This document shows positions 34,593 through 44,951 of a DNA stretch of 64,000 nucleotides, in pieces (within the stretch, counting starts at the first letter, position 1; every line of letters begins with the position of its first letter). Source of the DNA: Salinicola endophyticus (GTDB lineage Bacteria > Pseudomonadota > Gammaproteobacteria > Pseudomonadales > Halomonadaceae); the NCBI RefSeq assembly GCF_040536835.1, contig NZ_CP159578.1, forward strand, positions 372,001 to 436,000, read 5' to 3'. A model generated the notes under the pieces. It ran no database searches. It worked only from the letters and a program-made list of their open reading frames with translations, and had not been told where the DNA came from. Made by a program: the position numbers and the translations under genes.

Positions 34593-34904
34593 ATGTACGC
34601 TGTAATCAAGAGTGGCGGTAAGCAATACCGCGTCCAGGAAGGCCAGACGCTGAAGCTCGAGAAGCTCGAGATCGCAACTGGCGAGACCCTGGAGTTCGAC
34701 CAGGTTCTGCTGGTCGCCGACGGCGACGACGTCAAGGTTGGCGCGCCGCTGGTCGAGGGTGCCAAGGTGGCCGCGGAGATCGTCTCCCACGGCCGCGGCG
34801 AGAAGGTTCACATCATCAAGTTCCGTCGCCGCAAGCACCACATGAAGCGTCAGGGCCACCGTCAGTGGTTCACTGAAGTCAAGATCACCGGAATCTCCGC
34901 CTAA
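34593..34904 (+). CDS. rplU: 50S ribosomal protein L21
   Basis: L21 binds 23S rRNA together with L20. At 103 aa it has the family length. It begins [20 protein letters not shown] and contains the signature [21 protein letters not shown]. The ATG follows CCGGAGAGATTCC. It is cotranscribed with rpmA, 32 bases downstream. Confidence 0.98.
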   Translation: MYAVIKSGGKQYRVQEGQTLKLEKLEIATGETLEFDQVLLVADGDDVKVGAPLVEGAKVAAEIVSHGRGEKVHIIKFRRRKHHMKRQGHRQWFTEVKITGISA

Positions 34905-34936
34905 GCGGATCGTTCCCCCAGAGAGAGGTATTCACC

Positions 34937-35194
34937 ATGGCACATAAAAAGGCCGCTGGTAGTACGCGTAACGGTCGCGATTCAGAATCGAAACGCCTGG
35001 GCGTCAAGCTGTTCGGCGGGCAGAAAGCCACCCCCGGCAACATCATCGTGCGCCAGCGCGGCACCAAGTTCCACGCCGGTACCGGTGTGGGCATCGGTAA
35101 GGACCACACCCTGTTCGCGCTCACCGATGGTGTGATCAAGTTCGAACAGAAAGGCCCGAAGAACCGCAAGTTCGTGAGCGTAGTCTCCGCCTGA
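34937..35194 (+). CDS. rpmA: 50S ribosomal protein L27
   Basis: L27 reaches into the peptidyl-transferase centre with its N-terminus. The 85-aa protein starts [20 protein letters not shown], without the cleavable N-terminal extension of Firmicutes. It contains [20 protein letters not shown]. It is preceded by AGAGAGGTATTCACC and followed by an intrinsic terminator, so obgE probably has its own promoter. Confidence 0.98.
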   Translation: MAHKKAAGSTRNGRDSESKRLGVKLFGGQKATPGNIIVRQRGTKFHAGTGVGIGKDHTLFALTDGVIKFEQKGPKNRKFVSVVSA

Positions 35195-35213
35195 GACCTC
35201 ACGAACGCTGCTG

Positions 35214-35242
35214 AAAAAGCCCCGCTCAGGCGGGGCTTTTTT
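35214..35242 (+). terminator. Rho-independent terminator after rpmA
   Basis: AAAAAGCCCCGC-TCAG-GCGGGGCTTTTTT, 20 bases after the rpmA stop. The 138 bases from here to obgE show no clear promoter. Confidence 0.93.
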
Positions 35243-35351
35243 GTATCCCTGCCGGCAATGGCGGCACCTGTCGGGTCGTTCAGGGCGTCGAGGCGTCTCG
35301 GTATCGGCAGCGACCAGGGTGTTCGCAGTGGTAAGCGCGTTCGGGACATAA

Positions 35352-36578
<1,227 letters not shown>

Positions 36579-36622
36579 GCGGGCATGCGGCGTGTTGCCA
36601 ACGAGAGTCGGAGGGCGAAGTG

Positions 36623-37759
36623 ATGGCGGCGGAGCGGGAACTGGGGCGAGCATCGCTGGCGACGGCGCGGCGGGTCGTGGTCAAGATCGGCAGCGCCCTG
36701 CTGACCAACGACGGGCGTGGCCTCGACGATGCCGCCATCGGTGGCTGGGTCGACCAGATGGCTGCGCTGCACCAGCGCGGGGTCGAGGTGGTGCTGGTCT
36801 CTTCGGGCTCGATCGCCGAGGGGATGGTGCGGCTCGGCTGGCATACCCGGCCGAGCGCGGTGCACGAGCTGCAGGCCGCCGCCGCGGTGGGGCAGAGCGG
36901 GCTGTCGCAGTGCTACGAGAACCACTTTGCCCGCCACGGCCTGCGCAGCGCCCAGGTGTTGCTGACCCATGACGACCTCTCCAACCGCAAGCGCTATCTC
37001 AATGCGCGCTCGGCGCTGCGCACCCTGGTGGCGCTCGACGTGGTTCCGGTGATCAACGAGAACGACACCGTTGTCACCGACGAGATCCGTTTCGGTGACA
37101 ACGACACCCTGGGGGCGCTGGTCGCCAATCTGCTCGAGGCCGATGCGCTCCTGATCCTGACCGATCAGGAGGGGCTCTACGATGCCGATCCGCGCCACGA
37201 TCCCTCAGCCCGGCTGATCGCCGAGGCCGAGGCCGACGACGCCGCGCTCGATGCGGTGGCTGGCGGTGGCGGCGTGCTGGGGCGCGGCGGCATGGCGACC
37301 AAGCTGCGCGCGGCGCGGCTGGCGGCGCGCTCCGGCGCGGTGACCGCCATTGCCAGCGGGCGCCAGCCGCAGGTGCTGACCCGGCTGCTCGAGGGCGAAG
37401 CGCTGGGCACGCTGCTCAAGCCGCTGCATGCGCCGCTGGCGGCGCGCAAGCGTTGGCTCGCCGGGCAGCTGCAGGTGCGCGGCACGCTGACCCTCGATGC
37501 CGGTGCGGTCAAGGTGCTGCGCAGCCACGGTTCGAGCCTGCTGCCGGTGGGGGTGAAGCGGGTCGAGGGCCAGTTCCGGCGCGGTGACATGGTGGTCTGC
37601 GTCGATGAGCAGGGCGCGCGGGTGGCCAAGGGCCTGGTCAACTACGCAAGCGACGACGCCCAGCGTCTGGTGGGCCAGCCGAGCCAGCGCATCGGCGAGA
37701 TTCTGGGCTATGTCGAGGCCCCGGAGCTGATTCACCGCGACAATCTCGTGGTGCTGTGA
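36623..37759 (+). CDS. proB: Glutamate 5-kinase
   Basis: ProB phosphorylates glutamate, the first step of proline synthesis, which also serves osmoadaptation in halophiles. The 378-aa protein has the amino-acid kinase domain (about 10-265: [48 protein letters not shown]) and a C-terminal PUA domain (about 285-365: [35 protein letters not shown]). ATG 36623 follows GGAGGGCGAAGTG; GTG 36620 is possible. proA is not adjacent. Confidence 0.96.
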   Translation: MAAERELGRASLATARRVVVKIGSALLTNDGRGLDDAAIGGWVDQMAALHQRGVEVVLVSSGSIAEGMVRLGWHTRPSAVHELQAAAAVGQSGLSQCYENHFARHGLRSAQVLLTHDDLSNRKRYLNARSALRTLVALDVVPVINENDTVVTDEIRFGDNDTLGALVANLLEADALLILTDQEGLYDADPRHDPSARLIAEAEADDAALDAVAGGGGVLGRGGMATKLRAARLAARSGAVTAIASGRQPQVLTRLLEGEALGTLLKPLHAPLAARKRWLAGQLQVRGTLTLDAGAVKVLRSHGSSLLPVGVKRVEGQFRRGDMVVCVDEQGARVAKGLVNYASDDAQRLVGQPSQRIGEILGYVEAPELIHRDNLVVL

Positions 37760-37786
37760 GGCTGGTGTCACGCAAAGTCGTTGTGA

Positions 37787-37792
37787 TAGAAT
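37787..37792 (+). promoter_or_regulatory. Candidate -10 box upstream of rpsT
   Basis: TAGAAT about 180 bases before the rpsT start, preceded by a weak -35-like TGGTGT (37763-37768). The resulting leader contains paired segments such as GACTGTCGG with CGACGGTC. It is a candidate only. Confidence 0.35.
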
Positions 37793-37971
37793 CCCGCATC
37801 CTCTCAGACATGGCCCGTGAAAGACTGTCGGAAACGACGGTCGGCTTCGCTTCTCACGAAGCGCAGCAGCAAGATTCGGCCGACTCATTCAGGATTGCCT
37901 GAAGCGGTTTCGAGGCTGTCCTGGGTGATCTACTTACAGAATTGACTGTCAACATCTCCAAGGAGTCGACG

Positions 37972-38238
37972 GTGGCGAATACCAAGCAAGCGCGCAAGCG
38001 CGCACGTCAGGCGGAAGACCGCCGCAAGCACAACGCCAGTCAGCGTTCCATGGTCCGCACTTACATCAAGCGCGTGATCAAGGCGATCCAGGCCGGCGAC
38101 CAGGCACAGGCCAACAGCGAGTTCAAGGCCGCACAGCCGGTCATCGACCGCATCGCCGACAAGGACGCCTTCTCCAAGAAGAAGGCTGCGCGCATCAAGA
38201 GCCGCTTGAACAAGCGAATTAAGGCGCTGGCTGCCTGA
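37972..38238 (+). CDS. rpsT: 30S ribosomal protein S20
   Basis: S20 is a 16S rRNA-binding assembly protein. With GTG 37972 the product is 88 aa and begins with the conserved ANTKQARKRARQAEDRRKHN. An AAGGAG lies 6 bases before it. An upstream TTG (37942) in frame would add ten unconserved residues and is rejected. A non-AUG start is notable because E. coli rpsT uses UUG, which takes part in autoregulation. An intrinsic terminator follows. Confidence 0.96.
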   Translation: MANTKQARKRARQAEDRRKHNASQRSMVRTYIKRVIKAIQAGDQAQANSEFKAAQPVIDRIADKDAFSKKKAARIKSRLNKRIKALAA

Positions 38239-38255
38239 GCCGGACGCGCTTGATG

Positions 38256-38283
38256 AAAAAAACCGGCTTCGGCCGGTTTTTTT
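38256..38283 (+). terminator. Rho-independent terminator after rpsT
   Basis: ACCGGC-TTCG-GCCGGT with flanking A- and T-runs, a UUCG tetraloop hairpin 18 bases after the stop. The T-run is directly followed by GTGACC of the second 75-bp repeat array. Confidence 0.93.
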
Positions 38284-38400
38284 GTGACCGGCCATCCCTG
38301 GCGGTCACCCTTCGGGCCGTCGCGGAGCGACGTCGCAACCGGCTCCCGGCAGTTTGCAGTGACCGGCCATCCTGGCGGTCACCCTGCGGGCCGTCGCGGT
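38284..38400. repeat. 75-bp-period palindromic repeat array, 1.6 units
   Basis: Units start at 38284 and 38359, a period of 75 bases as in the array after ssb. The first hairpin is GTGACCG...CGGTCAC, where GTGGCC/GGCCAC of the ssb array has become GTGACC/GGTCAC, a compensatory pair change. The second hairpin is CGTCGC-GGA-GCGACG, with a changed loop and unchanged stem. As at ssb, the first unit abuts the T-run of a terminator. Confidence 0.82.
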
Positions 38401-38447
38401 GGCTGGATAGGGTGAATATCACGGGCGCGAGCGCATGACGAGGCGGC

Positions 38448-40061
38448 ATGAGTAGACAGACGCGCAAGCGTGAATCCGAGGCGCTGGCGGAAGCGGCCAC
38501 CGCCGGCACGGCCACGCCGGTCACCCGCGGTGGCCTGCTGCGCTCGGGGATGGTGGTGAGCGTGATGACACTGCTCTCCCGGGTGCTGGGGCTGGTGCGC
38601 GACGTGGTGATCGCCACGCTGCTGGGGGCCGGTAGCGGGGCGGATGCGTTCTTCGTCGCCTTCAAGATCCCCAACTTCATGCGCCGGCTGTTCGCCGAGG
38701 GCGCCTTCAACCAGGCCTTCGTGCCGGTGCTCTCGGAGTATGCCACCCAGCGTACCCGGGCCGAGGTGCGCGAGCTGCTGGATGCGGTGTCCGGCAGTCT
38801 GAGCGTGGTGCTGGCGCTGATCACTGCACTGGCGATCGCTGCCGCGCCCTGGCTGGTGTGGCTGTTCGCACCGGGCTTCAAGGCCGACCCGGGCAAGCTC
38901 GCGCTCACCGCTGAGATGCTGCGGCTGACCTTTCCTTATCTGCTGCTGATCTCGCTGACCGCCTTCGCCGGCAGCGTGCTCAACACCTGGGAGCGCTTCG
39001 CGGTCCCCGCCTTCACCCCGGTACTGCTCAACCTGTGTCTGATCGGCGCCGCGCTGTGGCTGACGCCATGGATGAGCGACCCGGCGCTGGGGTTGGCCTG
39101 GGGGGTACTGATCGCCGGCGCCGCGCAGCTGCTGTTCCAACTGCCGTTCCTGTTCCGGCTGGGGCTGATGCCACGGCCGCGGCTGGGCTTTCGTCACCCC
39201 GGGGTCCGGCGCATCCTGCGGCTGATGACACCGGCGCTGTTCGGGGTCTCGGTGTCGCAGATCAATCTGCTGCTGGATACCGTGCTGGCCTCCTTCCTGG
39301 TCTCCGGCAGCGTCTCCTGGCTCTACTACTCTGACCGCCTGGTGGAGCTGCCGCTGGGGGTGTTCGGCATTGCCATCGCCACGGTGATCCTGCCGGCGCT
39401 CTCCAAGCGCCACGCCGAGGAGTCGCGCGAGCACTTCGCGCGCATGCTCGACTGGGCGCTGCGCATGGTGCTGCTGATCGGGCTGCCGGCGGCGCTGGCG
39501 CTGGTGCTGCTGGCCGAACCGCTGCTGGTGAGCCTGTTTCACTACGGGGCGATGACCGATCACGACGTGGTGATGGCGGCGCGTAGCCTGCGCGCCTACG
39601 CCCTGGGGCTGCTTGCGTTCATGCTGATCAAGGTGCTCGCGCCGGGCTACTTTGCCCGCCAGGATACCAAGACCCCGGTCAAGATCGGGATCGTGGCGAT
39701 GGTCGCCAACATGGTGATGAACCTGGCCCTGATCGTGCCGCTGGCGCATGCCGGGCTGGCGCTGGCCACGGCGCTGTCGGCGTTTCTCAACGCCGGGCTG
39801 CTGGGGCGTGGTCTACACCGCCAGGGCGTGCTGCGCTTCCAGCCGGGCTGGGGACGCTACGCGTTCCAGGTGGTCGGTGGCTGCACGCTGATGGCACTCG
39901 GGCTATGGTGGCTGACCCCCGATTGGCACCAGTGGACCGCCTGGCATGCGCCGCGTCGCGTGGGCTGTCTGCTGGCCCTGGTGGGCGGCGGTGCGACGCT
40001 CTACTTCGTGTGGCTGGCGCTGACCGGCGTGCGCCTGAGACACTTCCGGCTGCGCGGCTGA
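38448..40061 (+). CDS. murJ: Lipid II flippase MurJ
   Basis: MurJ (MviN) flips lipid II across the inner membrane for peptidoglycan synthesis. The 537-aa protein has about 14 transmembrane helices. Its hallmark N-terminal part is SVMTLLSRVLGLVRDVVIA, ADAFFVAFKIPNFMRRLFAEG and AFNQAFVPVLSEY, with the central-cavity arginines in place. A basic 30-residue N-terminal extension (MSRQTRKRESEALAEAATAG) precedes the first helix. It lies between rpsT and ribF, the conserved order. Confidence 0.96.
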   Translation: MSRQTRKRESEALAEAATAGTATPVTRGGLLRSGMVVSVMTLLSRVLGLVRDVVIATLLGAGSGADAFFVAFKIPNFMRRLFAEGAFNQAFVPVLSEYATQRTRAEVRELLDAVSGSLSVVLALITALAIAAAPWLVWLFAPGFKADPGKLALTAEMLRLTFPYLLLISLTAFAGSVLNTWERFAVPAFTPVLLNLCLIGAALWLTPWMSDPALGLAWGVLIAGAAQLLFQLPFLFRLGLMPRPRLGFRHPGVRRILRLMTPALFGVSVSQINLLLDTVLASFLVSGSVSWLYYSDRLVELPLGVFGIAIATVILPALSKRHAEESREHFARMLDWALRMVLLIGLPAALALVLLAEPLLVSLFHYGAMTDHDVVMAARSLRAYALGLLAFMLIKVLAPGYFARQDTKTPVKIGIVAMVANMVMNLALIVPLAHAGLALATALSAFLNAGLLGRGLHRQGVLRFQPGWGRYAFQVVGGCTLMALGLWWLTPDWHQWTAWHAPRRVGCLLALVGGGATLYFVWLALTGVRLRHFRLRG

Positions 40062-40080
40062 TGGGCCGGCGCGGGGCGGG

Positions 40081-40086
40081 TATAAT
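40081..40086 (+). promoter_or_regulatory. Candidate -10 box of the ribF-ileS-lspA-fkpB operon
   Basis: A perfect TATAAT 19 bases after the murJ stop and 79 bases before ribF. The -35 region is poor. A TTGACA also occurs at 40145, too close to the start to serve ribF. Confidence 0.45.
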
Positions 40087-40164
40087 GAAGCGCCTGGCGT
40101 CGGCGGCCGGCGCGCTGTCGCATACCGCCGCCGCGCGGCCCGCGTTGACACGGGAAGGGACTCT

Positions 40165-41358
40165 ATGGAACTGATTCGAGGCTTGCACAATCTGCCCGCC
40201 GGGGGCGCCACCCGCAGCGGGGCGCCGCGCGAGTGTGTCGCCACCATCGGCAACTTCGATGGCGTGCACCGCGGCCACCAGGCGATTCTCGAGCAGCTGA
40301 AGTCGCTGTCGCGCAGTGCCGGGCTGCCGGTCACGGTGGTGATCTTCGAGCCCCAGCCGCGGGAGTACTTCGCCGGTGACCAGGCGCCGCCGCGGCTGAC
40401 CCGGCTGCGCGACAAGGTCGAGCTGCTGGCTGCCCACGGCGCCGATCGCATCCTCTGCCTGCCGTTCAACGACGCCCTGCGCAGCCTCACCGCGCGTCAG
40501 TTCATCGAACGCGTGCTGATCGAGGGGCTGTGCGTACGCCATCTGGTGGTGGGGGACGACTTCCGCTTCGGCTGCGACCGGGCCGGCGATTTCGCCCTGC
40601 TCGAAGCGGTCGGGCGCGAGCGCGGCTTTGCCGTCGAGCATACCCGCACCTTCACCCTCGACGACGAGCGCGTCTCGAGCACCCGCGTGCGCACCCTGCT
40701 GGCCAGCGGCAACTTCTGCCAGGCGGCGCGCATGCTGGGGCGTCCCTTTGCCTTTCAGGGGCGGGTGGTGCGTGACCGGCAGCTCGGTCGCACCATCGGC
40801 GTGCCCACCGCCAACATCCCGCTGACCCGGCGCCCGCTGGCGCTGCGCGGGGTGTTCGCCTGCGCCACCCGGCTGCCCGACGGCAGCTGGGTGCCGAGTG
40901 TGGCCAATATCGGCTGGCGGCCGACCGTTGGCGCCCATCAGCCGATGCTCGAGGTCCATGTGCTCGATCGCCAGCTCGAACTCTACGGCGAGTCGCTCAG
41001 CGTGGTGCCCTGCGCGCGGCTGCGCGGCGAGACCAAGTTCGCCGACTTCGACACCTTGGTGACACAGATTCATCATGACCTGGACCAGGCGCGGCGCTAT
41101 TTTCAGGCGCCCGAAACCGCGCCAGCTAGCGATCAGGCGCCCGAGGCCGCGCCAGCTATCCAGGCGCCCGCCGCGCCGGATGCGCTGCAGACGGCGACGA
41201 CGGAAAACCCGGGCGATACGTCAAGCGTCAGCGGCGGTCTGGCCAGTCTGGCACCGCCGCCGGCACGCTTCCCGCTGGCCTCGGCGCCGCTGCCCCACGA
41301 AACCGCGGCAGCCGATTCGCCCCCGGGCCCGAGCCGCGATACGCGCACGGATGAGTGA
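40165..41358 (+). CDS. ribF: Bifunctional riboflavin kinase/FAD synthetase with long tail
   Basis: RibF converts riboflavin to FMN and FAD. The adenylyltransferase domain (about 15-190) shows TIGNFDGVHRGHQAIL and RVSSTRVRTLLASG. The kinase domain (about 190-310) shows GRTIGVPTANIPL and GWRPTVGAHQPMLEVHVLD. The usual protein ends near residue 312 (DLDQARRYF). Here 85 more residues follow, rich in Ala and Pro with repeated QAPE/QAP units (QAPETAPASDQAPEAAPA). The tail looks disordered. Its frame stays open past the stop through a 21-bp repeat (see 41391). Confidence 0.94.
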   Translation: MELIRGLHNLPAGGATRSGAPRECVATIGNFDGVHRGHQAILEQLKSLSRSAGLPVTVVIFEPQPREYFAGDQAPPRLTRLRDKVELLAAHGADRILCLPFNDALRSLTARQFIERVLIEGLCVRHLVVGDDFRFGCDRAGDFALLEAVGRERGFAVEHTRTFTLDDERVSSTRVRTLLASGNFCQAARMLGRPFAFQGRVVRDRQLGRTIGVPTANIPLTRRPLALRGVFACATRLPDGSWVPSVANIGWRPTVGAHQPMLEVHVLDRQLELYGESLSVVPCARLRGETKFADFDTLVTQIHHDLDQARRYFQAPETAPASDQAPEAAPAIQAPAAPDALQTATTENPGDTSSVSGGLASLAPPPARFPLASAPLPHETAAADSPPGPSRDTRTDE

Positions 41359-41390
41359 ACGGCCCGTCATCCCAGCGGTACGGCGACGAT

Positions 41391-41515
41391 CTTGAGCGGT
41401 ATAGAGACAGCCTTGAGCGGTATGAAAACAGCCCTGAGCGGTATAGACACAGCCCTGAGCGGTATGAAAACAGCCCGAGCGACACGCACACAGCCCTGAG
41501 CGAACCGAAAACACC
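41391..41515 (+). repeat. Six-unit 21-bp tandem repeat ending at the ileS start codon
   Basis: Units of the form CTTGAGCGGTATAGAGACAGC start at 41391, 41412, 41433, 41454, 41475 (20 bases) and 41495; the last base, 41515, precedes the ileS ATG. Odd units carry TATAGA-ACAGC and even units TATGAAAACAGC, so a 42-bp higher order is visible. Because 21 is a multiple of three and the frame is that of ribF, reading beyond the ribF TGA encodes heptads such as [14 protein letters not shown] until TGA 41497-41499. Confidence 0.85.
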
Positions 41516-44389
41516 ATGAGCGACTACAAGCACACGCTGAATCTGCCCTCGACCGACTTCCCCATGCGCGGCAATCTGCCGGCCCGCGAGCCGACTCGTA
41601 TCGCGCAGTGGAACGATCTGCGCCTCTACGCCAAGCTGCGTGAAGCGCGCCGCGGCCGCGAGCGCTTCGTGCTCCACGATGGCCCTCCCTACGCCAACGG
41701 CAGCATTCATATCGGTCATGCGGTCAACAAGCTGCTCAAGGATTTCATCGTCAGATCGAAGAACCTGGCCGGTTTCGACGCCCCCTACGTGCCCGGCTGG
41801 GATTGCCACGGCCTGCCCATCGAGCACAAGGTCGAGACCACCCACGGCAAGCATCTGCCCGCCGATCAGGCCCGCGCGCTGTGCCGCGAGTATGCCGCGG
41901 CACAGGTCGAGGTGCAGAAGGAGGGCTTCGTGCGCCTGGGCGTCCAGGGCGACTGGGACCACCCCTACCTGACCATGAACTTCGCCAACGAGGCGGGCGA
42001 GATCCGCGCCCTGGCCGAGATGGTCAAGGGGGGCTATGTGTTCAAGGGGCTCAAGCCGGTCAACTGGTGCTTCGACTGCGGTTCGGCGCTGGCCGAGGCG
42101 GAGGTCGAGTATCAGGACAAGCAGTCCGATGCGATCGACGTCGCTTTCCCCTGCGCCCAGCCCGAGGCGCTGGCCGCGGCCTTCGGCCTCGACGCGCTGC
42201 CCAAGCCGGCCAGCGCGGTGATCTGGACCACCACGCCCTGGACCATCCCGGCCAACCAGGCACTGAACGTGCACCCGGAGTTCACCTACGCCCTGGTCGA
42301 TACCGGTGAGCGCCTGCTGCTGCTGGCCGAGGAGCTGGTGGAGAGCTGCCTGGCGCGCTATGCGCTCGCGGGCGAGACGCTCGCCACCGCGCCCGGGGCG
42401 AGCCTGGAAAACATCGCCTTCGAGCATCCGCTGGCCGCGGTCGACGCAGGCTATGCGCGCCGCTCGCCGCTCTATCTGGCCGACTACGTCGAGCTGGGCG
42501 CGGGCACCGGTATCGTGCACTCGGCGCCGGCCTACGGTGAGGATGACTTCGTCACCTGCCGCGCCTACGGCATGGCATTCGACGAGATTCTCAATCCGGT
42601 GCAGAGCAACGGCGTCTATGTCGATGATCTCGCGCTGTTCGGCGGCCAGATGATCTGGAAGGCCAATCCGCAGATCGTCACCGCCCTCGATGAGGCGGGC
42701 GCGCTCCTCGGCCACGAGAAGATCACCCACAGCTACATGCACTGCTGGCGCCACAAGACGCCGGTGATCTACCGCGCCACGGCGCAGTGGTTCGTCGGCA
42801 TGGATCGCCAGGGGCCTGACGGCCGCACGCTGCGCGAAACGGCGCTGGCGGGCGTCGAGGCGACCGATTTCATTCCCGCCTGGGGCAAGGCGCGGCTGCA
42901 TAGCATGATCGCCAACCGCCCCGACTGGTGCATCTCGCGCCAGCGCAACTGGGGCGTGCCGATCCCGTTCTTCCTGCACAAGGCGAGCGGTGAGCTGCAC
43001 CCGCGTACCGTCGAGCTGATGGAGGCGGTGGCAAGCCGTGTCGAGGTCGAGGGGATCGATGCCTGGTTCAAGCTCGACCCCAGTGAGCTGCTGGGTGACG
43101 AGGCCGCCGACTACGACAAGGTCACTGACACGCTCGACGTGTGGTTCGACTCCGGTACCACCCACTGGCACGTGCTGCGCGGCTCGCACCCGCTCGGCCA
43201 CGATCAAGGGCCGCGGGCGGATCTCTATCTCGAAGGGTCGGATCAGCACCGCGGCTGGTTCCATTCGTCGCTGCTCACCGGCAGTGCCATCGACGGCCAC
43301 GCCCCCTACAAGGCGCTGCTGACCCACGGCTTCACCGTCGACGAGAAGGGCCGCAAGATGTCCAAGTCGCTGGGCAACGTGGTCGCGCCGCAGCAGGTGA
43401 TGGACAAGCTGGGCGCCGATATCCTGCGCCTGTGGGTCGCTTCCACCGACTACTCCGGCGAGATGGCGGTCTCCGACGAGATCCTCAAGCGCACCGCCGA
43501 CGTCTACCGGCGTATCCGCAATACCTCGCGCTTCCTGCTGGCCAACTTGAATGGCTTCGATCCGGCGGAACACGCGGTCGAAAGCGATGCCATGCTGGCG
43601 CTCGACCGCTGGGCGGTGGACCGCGCCGCGGTGCTGCAGGCACGCATCGAGCGCGCCTATGCCGAGTACCGTTTCCGTGACGTCTACCAGCAGGTGCACG
43701 ACTTCTGTGCGCGTGACATGGGCGGCTTCTATCTCGACATCATCAAGGATCGCCAGTACACCACCCAGCCCGACTCGCTGGCACGGCGCAGCTGCCAGAC
43801 CGCGCTCTACCATATCGTCGAGGCGCTGGCGCGCTGGATCGCGCCGATCCTCGCCTTCACCGCCGAGGAGATCTACGAGAACATCCCCGGCGCCCGCGGC
43901 GAGAGCGTGCATCTGGAGACCTACTACAGCGGCCTGTTCACGCTGCCGGCGGACGCCGCCAATCTGCCGTCCGAGCAGGCGGGGATGGACCGCGACTTCT
44001 GGGAGCGGGTGATCCAGGTCAAGCAGGCGGTCAACAAGCAGCTCGAAGCGGCGCGCAACGAGGGCGTGATCAAGGGCGCTCTGGACAGCGAGGTGACGCT
44101 CTACGTTGACGACGCGCTGCATGCGCTGCTGTCGCGCTTCGAGGACGAGCTGCGTTTCGTGCTGATCACTTCCGAGGCGACCCTGGCGCCGCTGGTCGAA
44201 GGTGGCGATGCCCAGCCGACCGAGCTCGACGGGCTCAAGCTGGCGGTGCGTCTGAGCCCTTACGACAAGGACGAGCGCAGCTGGGAGCGGCGTCCCGACG
44301 TGGGGGCCGATCCTGAGCACCCGACGCTCTCGGCCCGCTCCATCGCCAACCTGCCGGGTGGCCCGGGTGAGGTACGCCGTTTTGCCTGA
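41516..44389 (+). CDS. ileS: Isoleucyl-tRNA synthetase
   Basis: IleRS charges tRNA-Ile. The 957-aa class I synthetase has HIGH in [15 protein letters not shown] (about residue 65) and KMSKS in [12 protein letters not shown] (about 615). The CP1 editing domain lies between, with [12 protein letters not shown]. The C-terminal segment that is a four-Cys zinc ribbon in E. coli aligns here as KDERSW...[12 protein letters not shown]: all four Cys positions are Asp or Ser. The start ATG lies at the edge of the 21-bp repeat and has no good Shine-Dalgarno. lspA and fkpB follow in the same unit. Confidence 0.97.
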   Translation: MSDYKHTLNLPSTDFPMRGNLPAREPTRIAQWNDLRLYAKLREARRGRERFVLHDGPPYANGSIHIGHAVNKLLKDFIVRSKNLAGFDAPYVPGWDCHGLPIEHKVETTHGKHLPADQARALCREYAAAQVEVQKEGFVRLGVQGDWDHPYLTMNFANEAGEIRALAEMVKGGYVFKGLKPVNWCFDCGSALAEAEVEYQDKQSDAIDVAFPCAQPEALAAAFGLDALPKPASAVIWTTTPWTIPANQALNVHPEFTYALVDTGERLLLLAEELVESCLARYALAGETLATAPGASLENIAFEHPLAAVDAGYARRSPLYLADYVELGAGTGIVHSAPAYGEDDFVTCRAYGMAFDEILNPVQSNGVYVDDLALFGGQMIWKANPQIVTALDEAGALLGHEKITHSYMHCWRHKTPVIYRATAQWFVGMDRQGPDGRTLRETALAGVEATDFIPAWGKARLHSMIANRPDWCISRQRNWGVPIPFFLHKASGELHPRTVELMEAVASRVEVEGIDAWFKLDPSELLGDEAADYDKVTDTLDVWFDSGTTHWHVLRGSHPLGHDQGPRADLYLEGSDQHRGWFHSSLLTGSAIDGHAPYKALLTHGFTVDEKGRKMSKSLGNVVAPQQVMDKLGADILRLWVASTDYSGEMAVSDEILKRTADVYRRIRNTSRFLLANLNGFDPAEHAVESDAMLALDRWAVDRAAVLQARIERAYAEYRFRDVYQQVHDFCARDMGGFYLDIIKDRQYTTQPDSLARRSCQTALYHIVEALARWIAPILAFTAEEIYENIPGARGESVHLETYYSGLFTLPADAANLPSEQAGMDRDFWERVIQVKQAVNKQLEAARNEGVIKGALDSEVTLYVDDALHALLSRFEDELRFVLITSEATLAPLVEGGDAQPTELDGLKLAVRLSPYDKDERSWERRPDVGADPEHPTLSARSIANLPGGPGEVRRFA

Positions 44390-44435
44390 CGTCAACGCTA
44401 CCTCCCGTTCCGGTCATAGCGCCGACGCCGCGCGC

Positions 44436-44951
44436 ATGCGGCGTCCGCTGCGCTGGCTGTGGCTGTCGCTGCTGGTCATCGTGCTCGACCTGGGCGTCAA
44501 GGCGCTGGCCACGGCGCACCTCGACTACGGCCGGCCGCTCAAGGTGCTGCCGGTATTCAACCTGACGCTTCTGCACAACACCGGCGCCGCCTTCAGCTTT
44601 CTCGCCGAGCACGCCGGCTGGCAGCGCTGGCTGTTCGCGCTGATCGCGATCGGCGCCAGCGTCGGCCTGACGCTGTGGCTGACCCGGCTCAAGCGTGACG
44701 AGACGCTCACCGCGATCTCGCTGGCGCTGGTGATCGGTGGCGCCATCGGCAACCTCTACGACCGCTTGGTCCACGGCTACGTGGTCGACTATCTGTCGTT
44801 CCACTGGGGCGGCTACTACTTTCCGGCTTTCAACCTGGCCGACAGCGCCATCACCCTCGGCGCCATCGGCCTGATCCTGCAGTCGCTGTTCGAATCCCGG
44901 CGCGGGGCCAAGGCGGGCGCGGCGGGGACCGACGAGGAGAACACCCGATGA
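44436..44951 (+). CDS. lspA: Lipoprotein signal peptidase II
   Basis: LspA is the inner-membrane aspartyl protease that cleaves prolipoprotein signal peptides. The 171-aa protein has four transmembrane helices. The catalytic Asp residues are in GNLYDRLVHGYVVDYLSF and FNLADSAITLG, with LLHNTGAAFSFLAEHAGWQRW before them. I use ATG 44436 because LRWLWL then falls near the N-terminus as in E. coli. Upstream TTG 44382 (with GGTGAGG) or GTG 44358 in frame would overlap or abut ileS and are possible. The stop overlaps the fkpB start (ATGA). Confidence 0.93.
   Translation: MRRPLRWLWLSLLVIVLDLGVKALATAHLDYGRPLKVLPVFNLTLLHNTGAAFSFLAEHAGWQRWLFALIAIGASVGLTLWLTRLKRDETLTAISLALVIGGAIGNLYDRLVHGYVVDYLSFHWGGYYFPAFNLADSAITLGAIGLILQSLFESRRGAKAGAAGTDEENTR

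Noticed and set aside
41422..41499. A free-standing 25-aa peptide inside the 21-bp repeat
   Set aside because: The ATG has only the repeat's GAGCGG before it and no proper Shine-Dalgarno; the frame is better explained as the continuation of ribF.
41228..44395. A 1055-codon open frame on the minus strand opposite ileS
   Set aside because: It mirrors ileS codon for codon, has Arg/Gly/Ala-rich composition and no recognisable domain; a typical shadow in GC-rich DNA.
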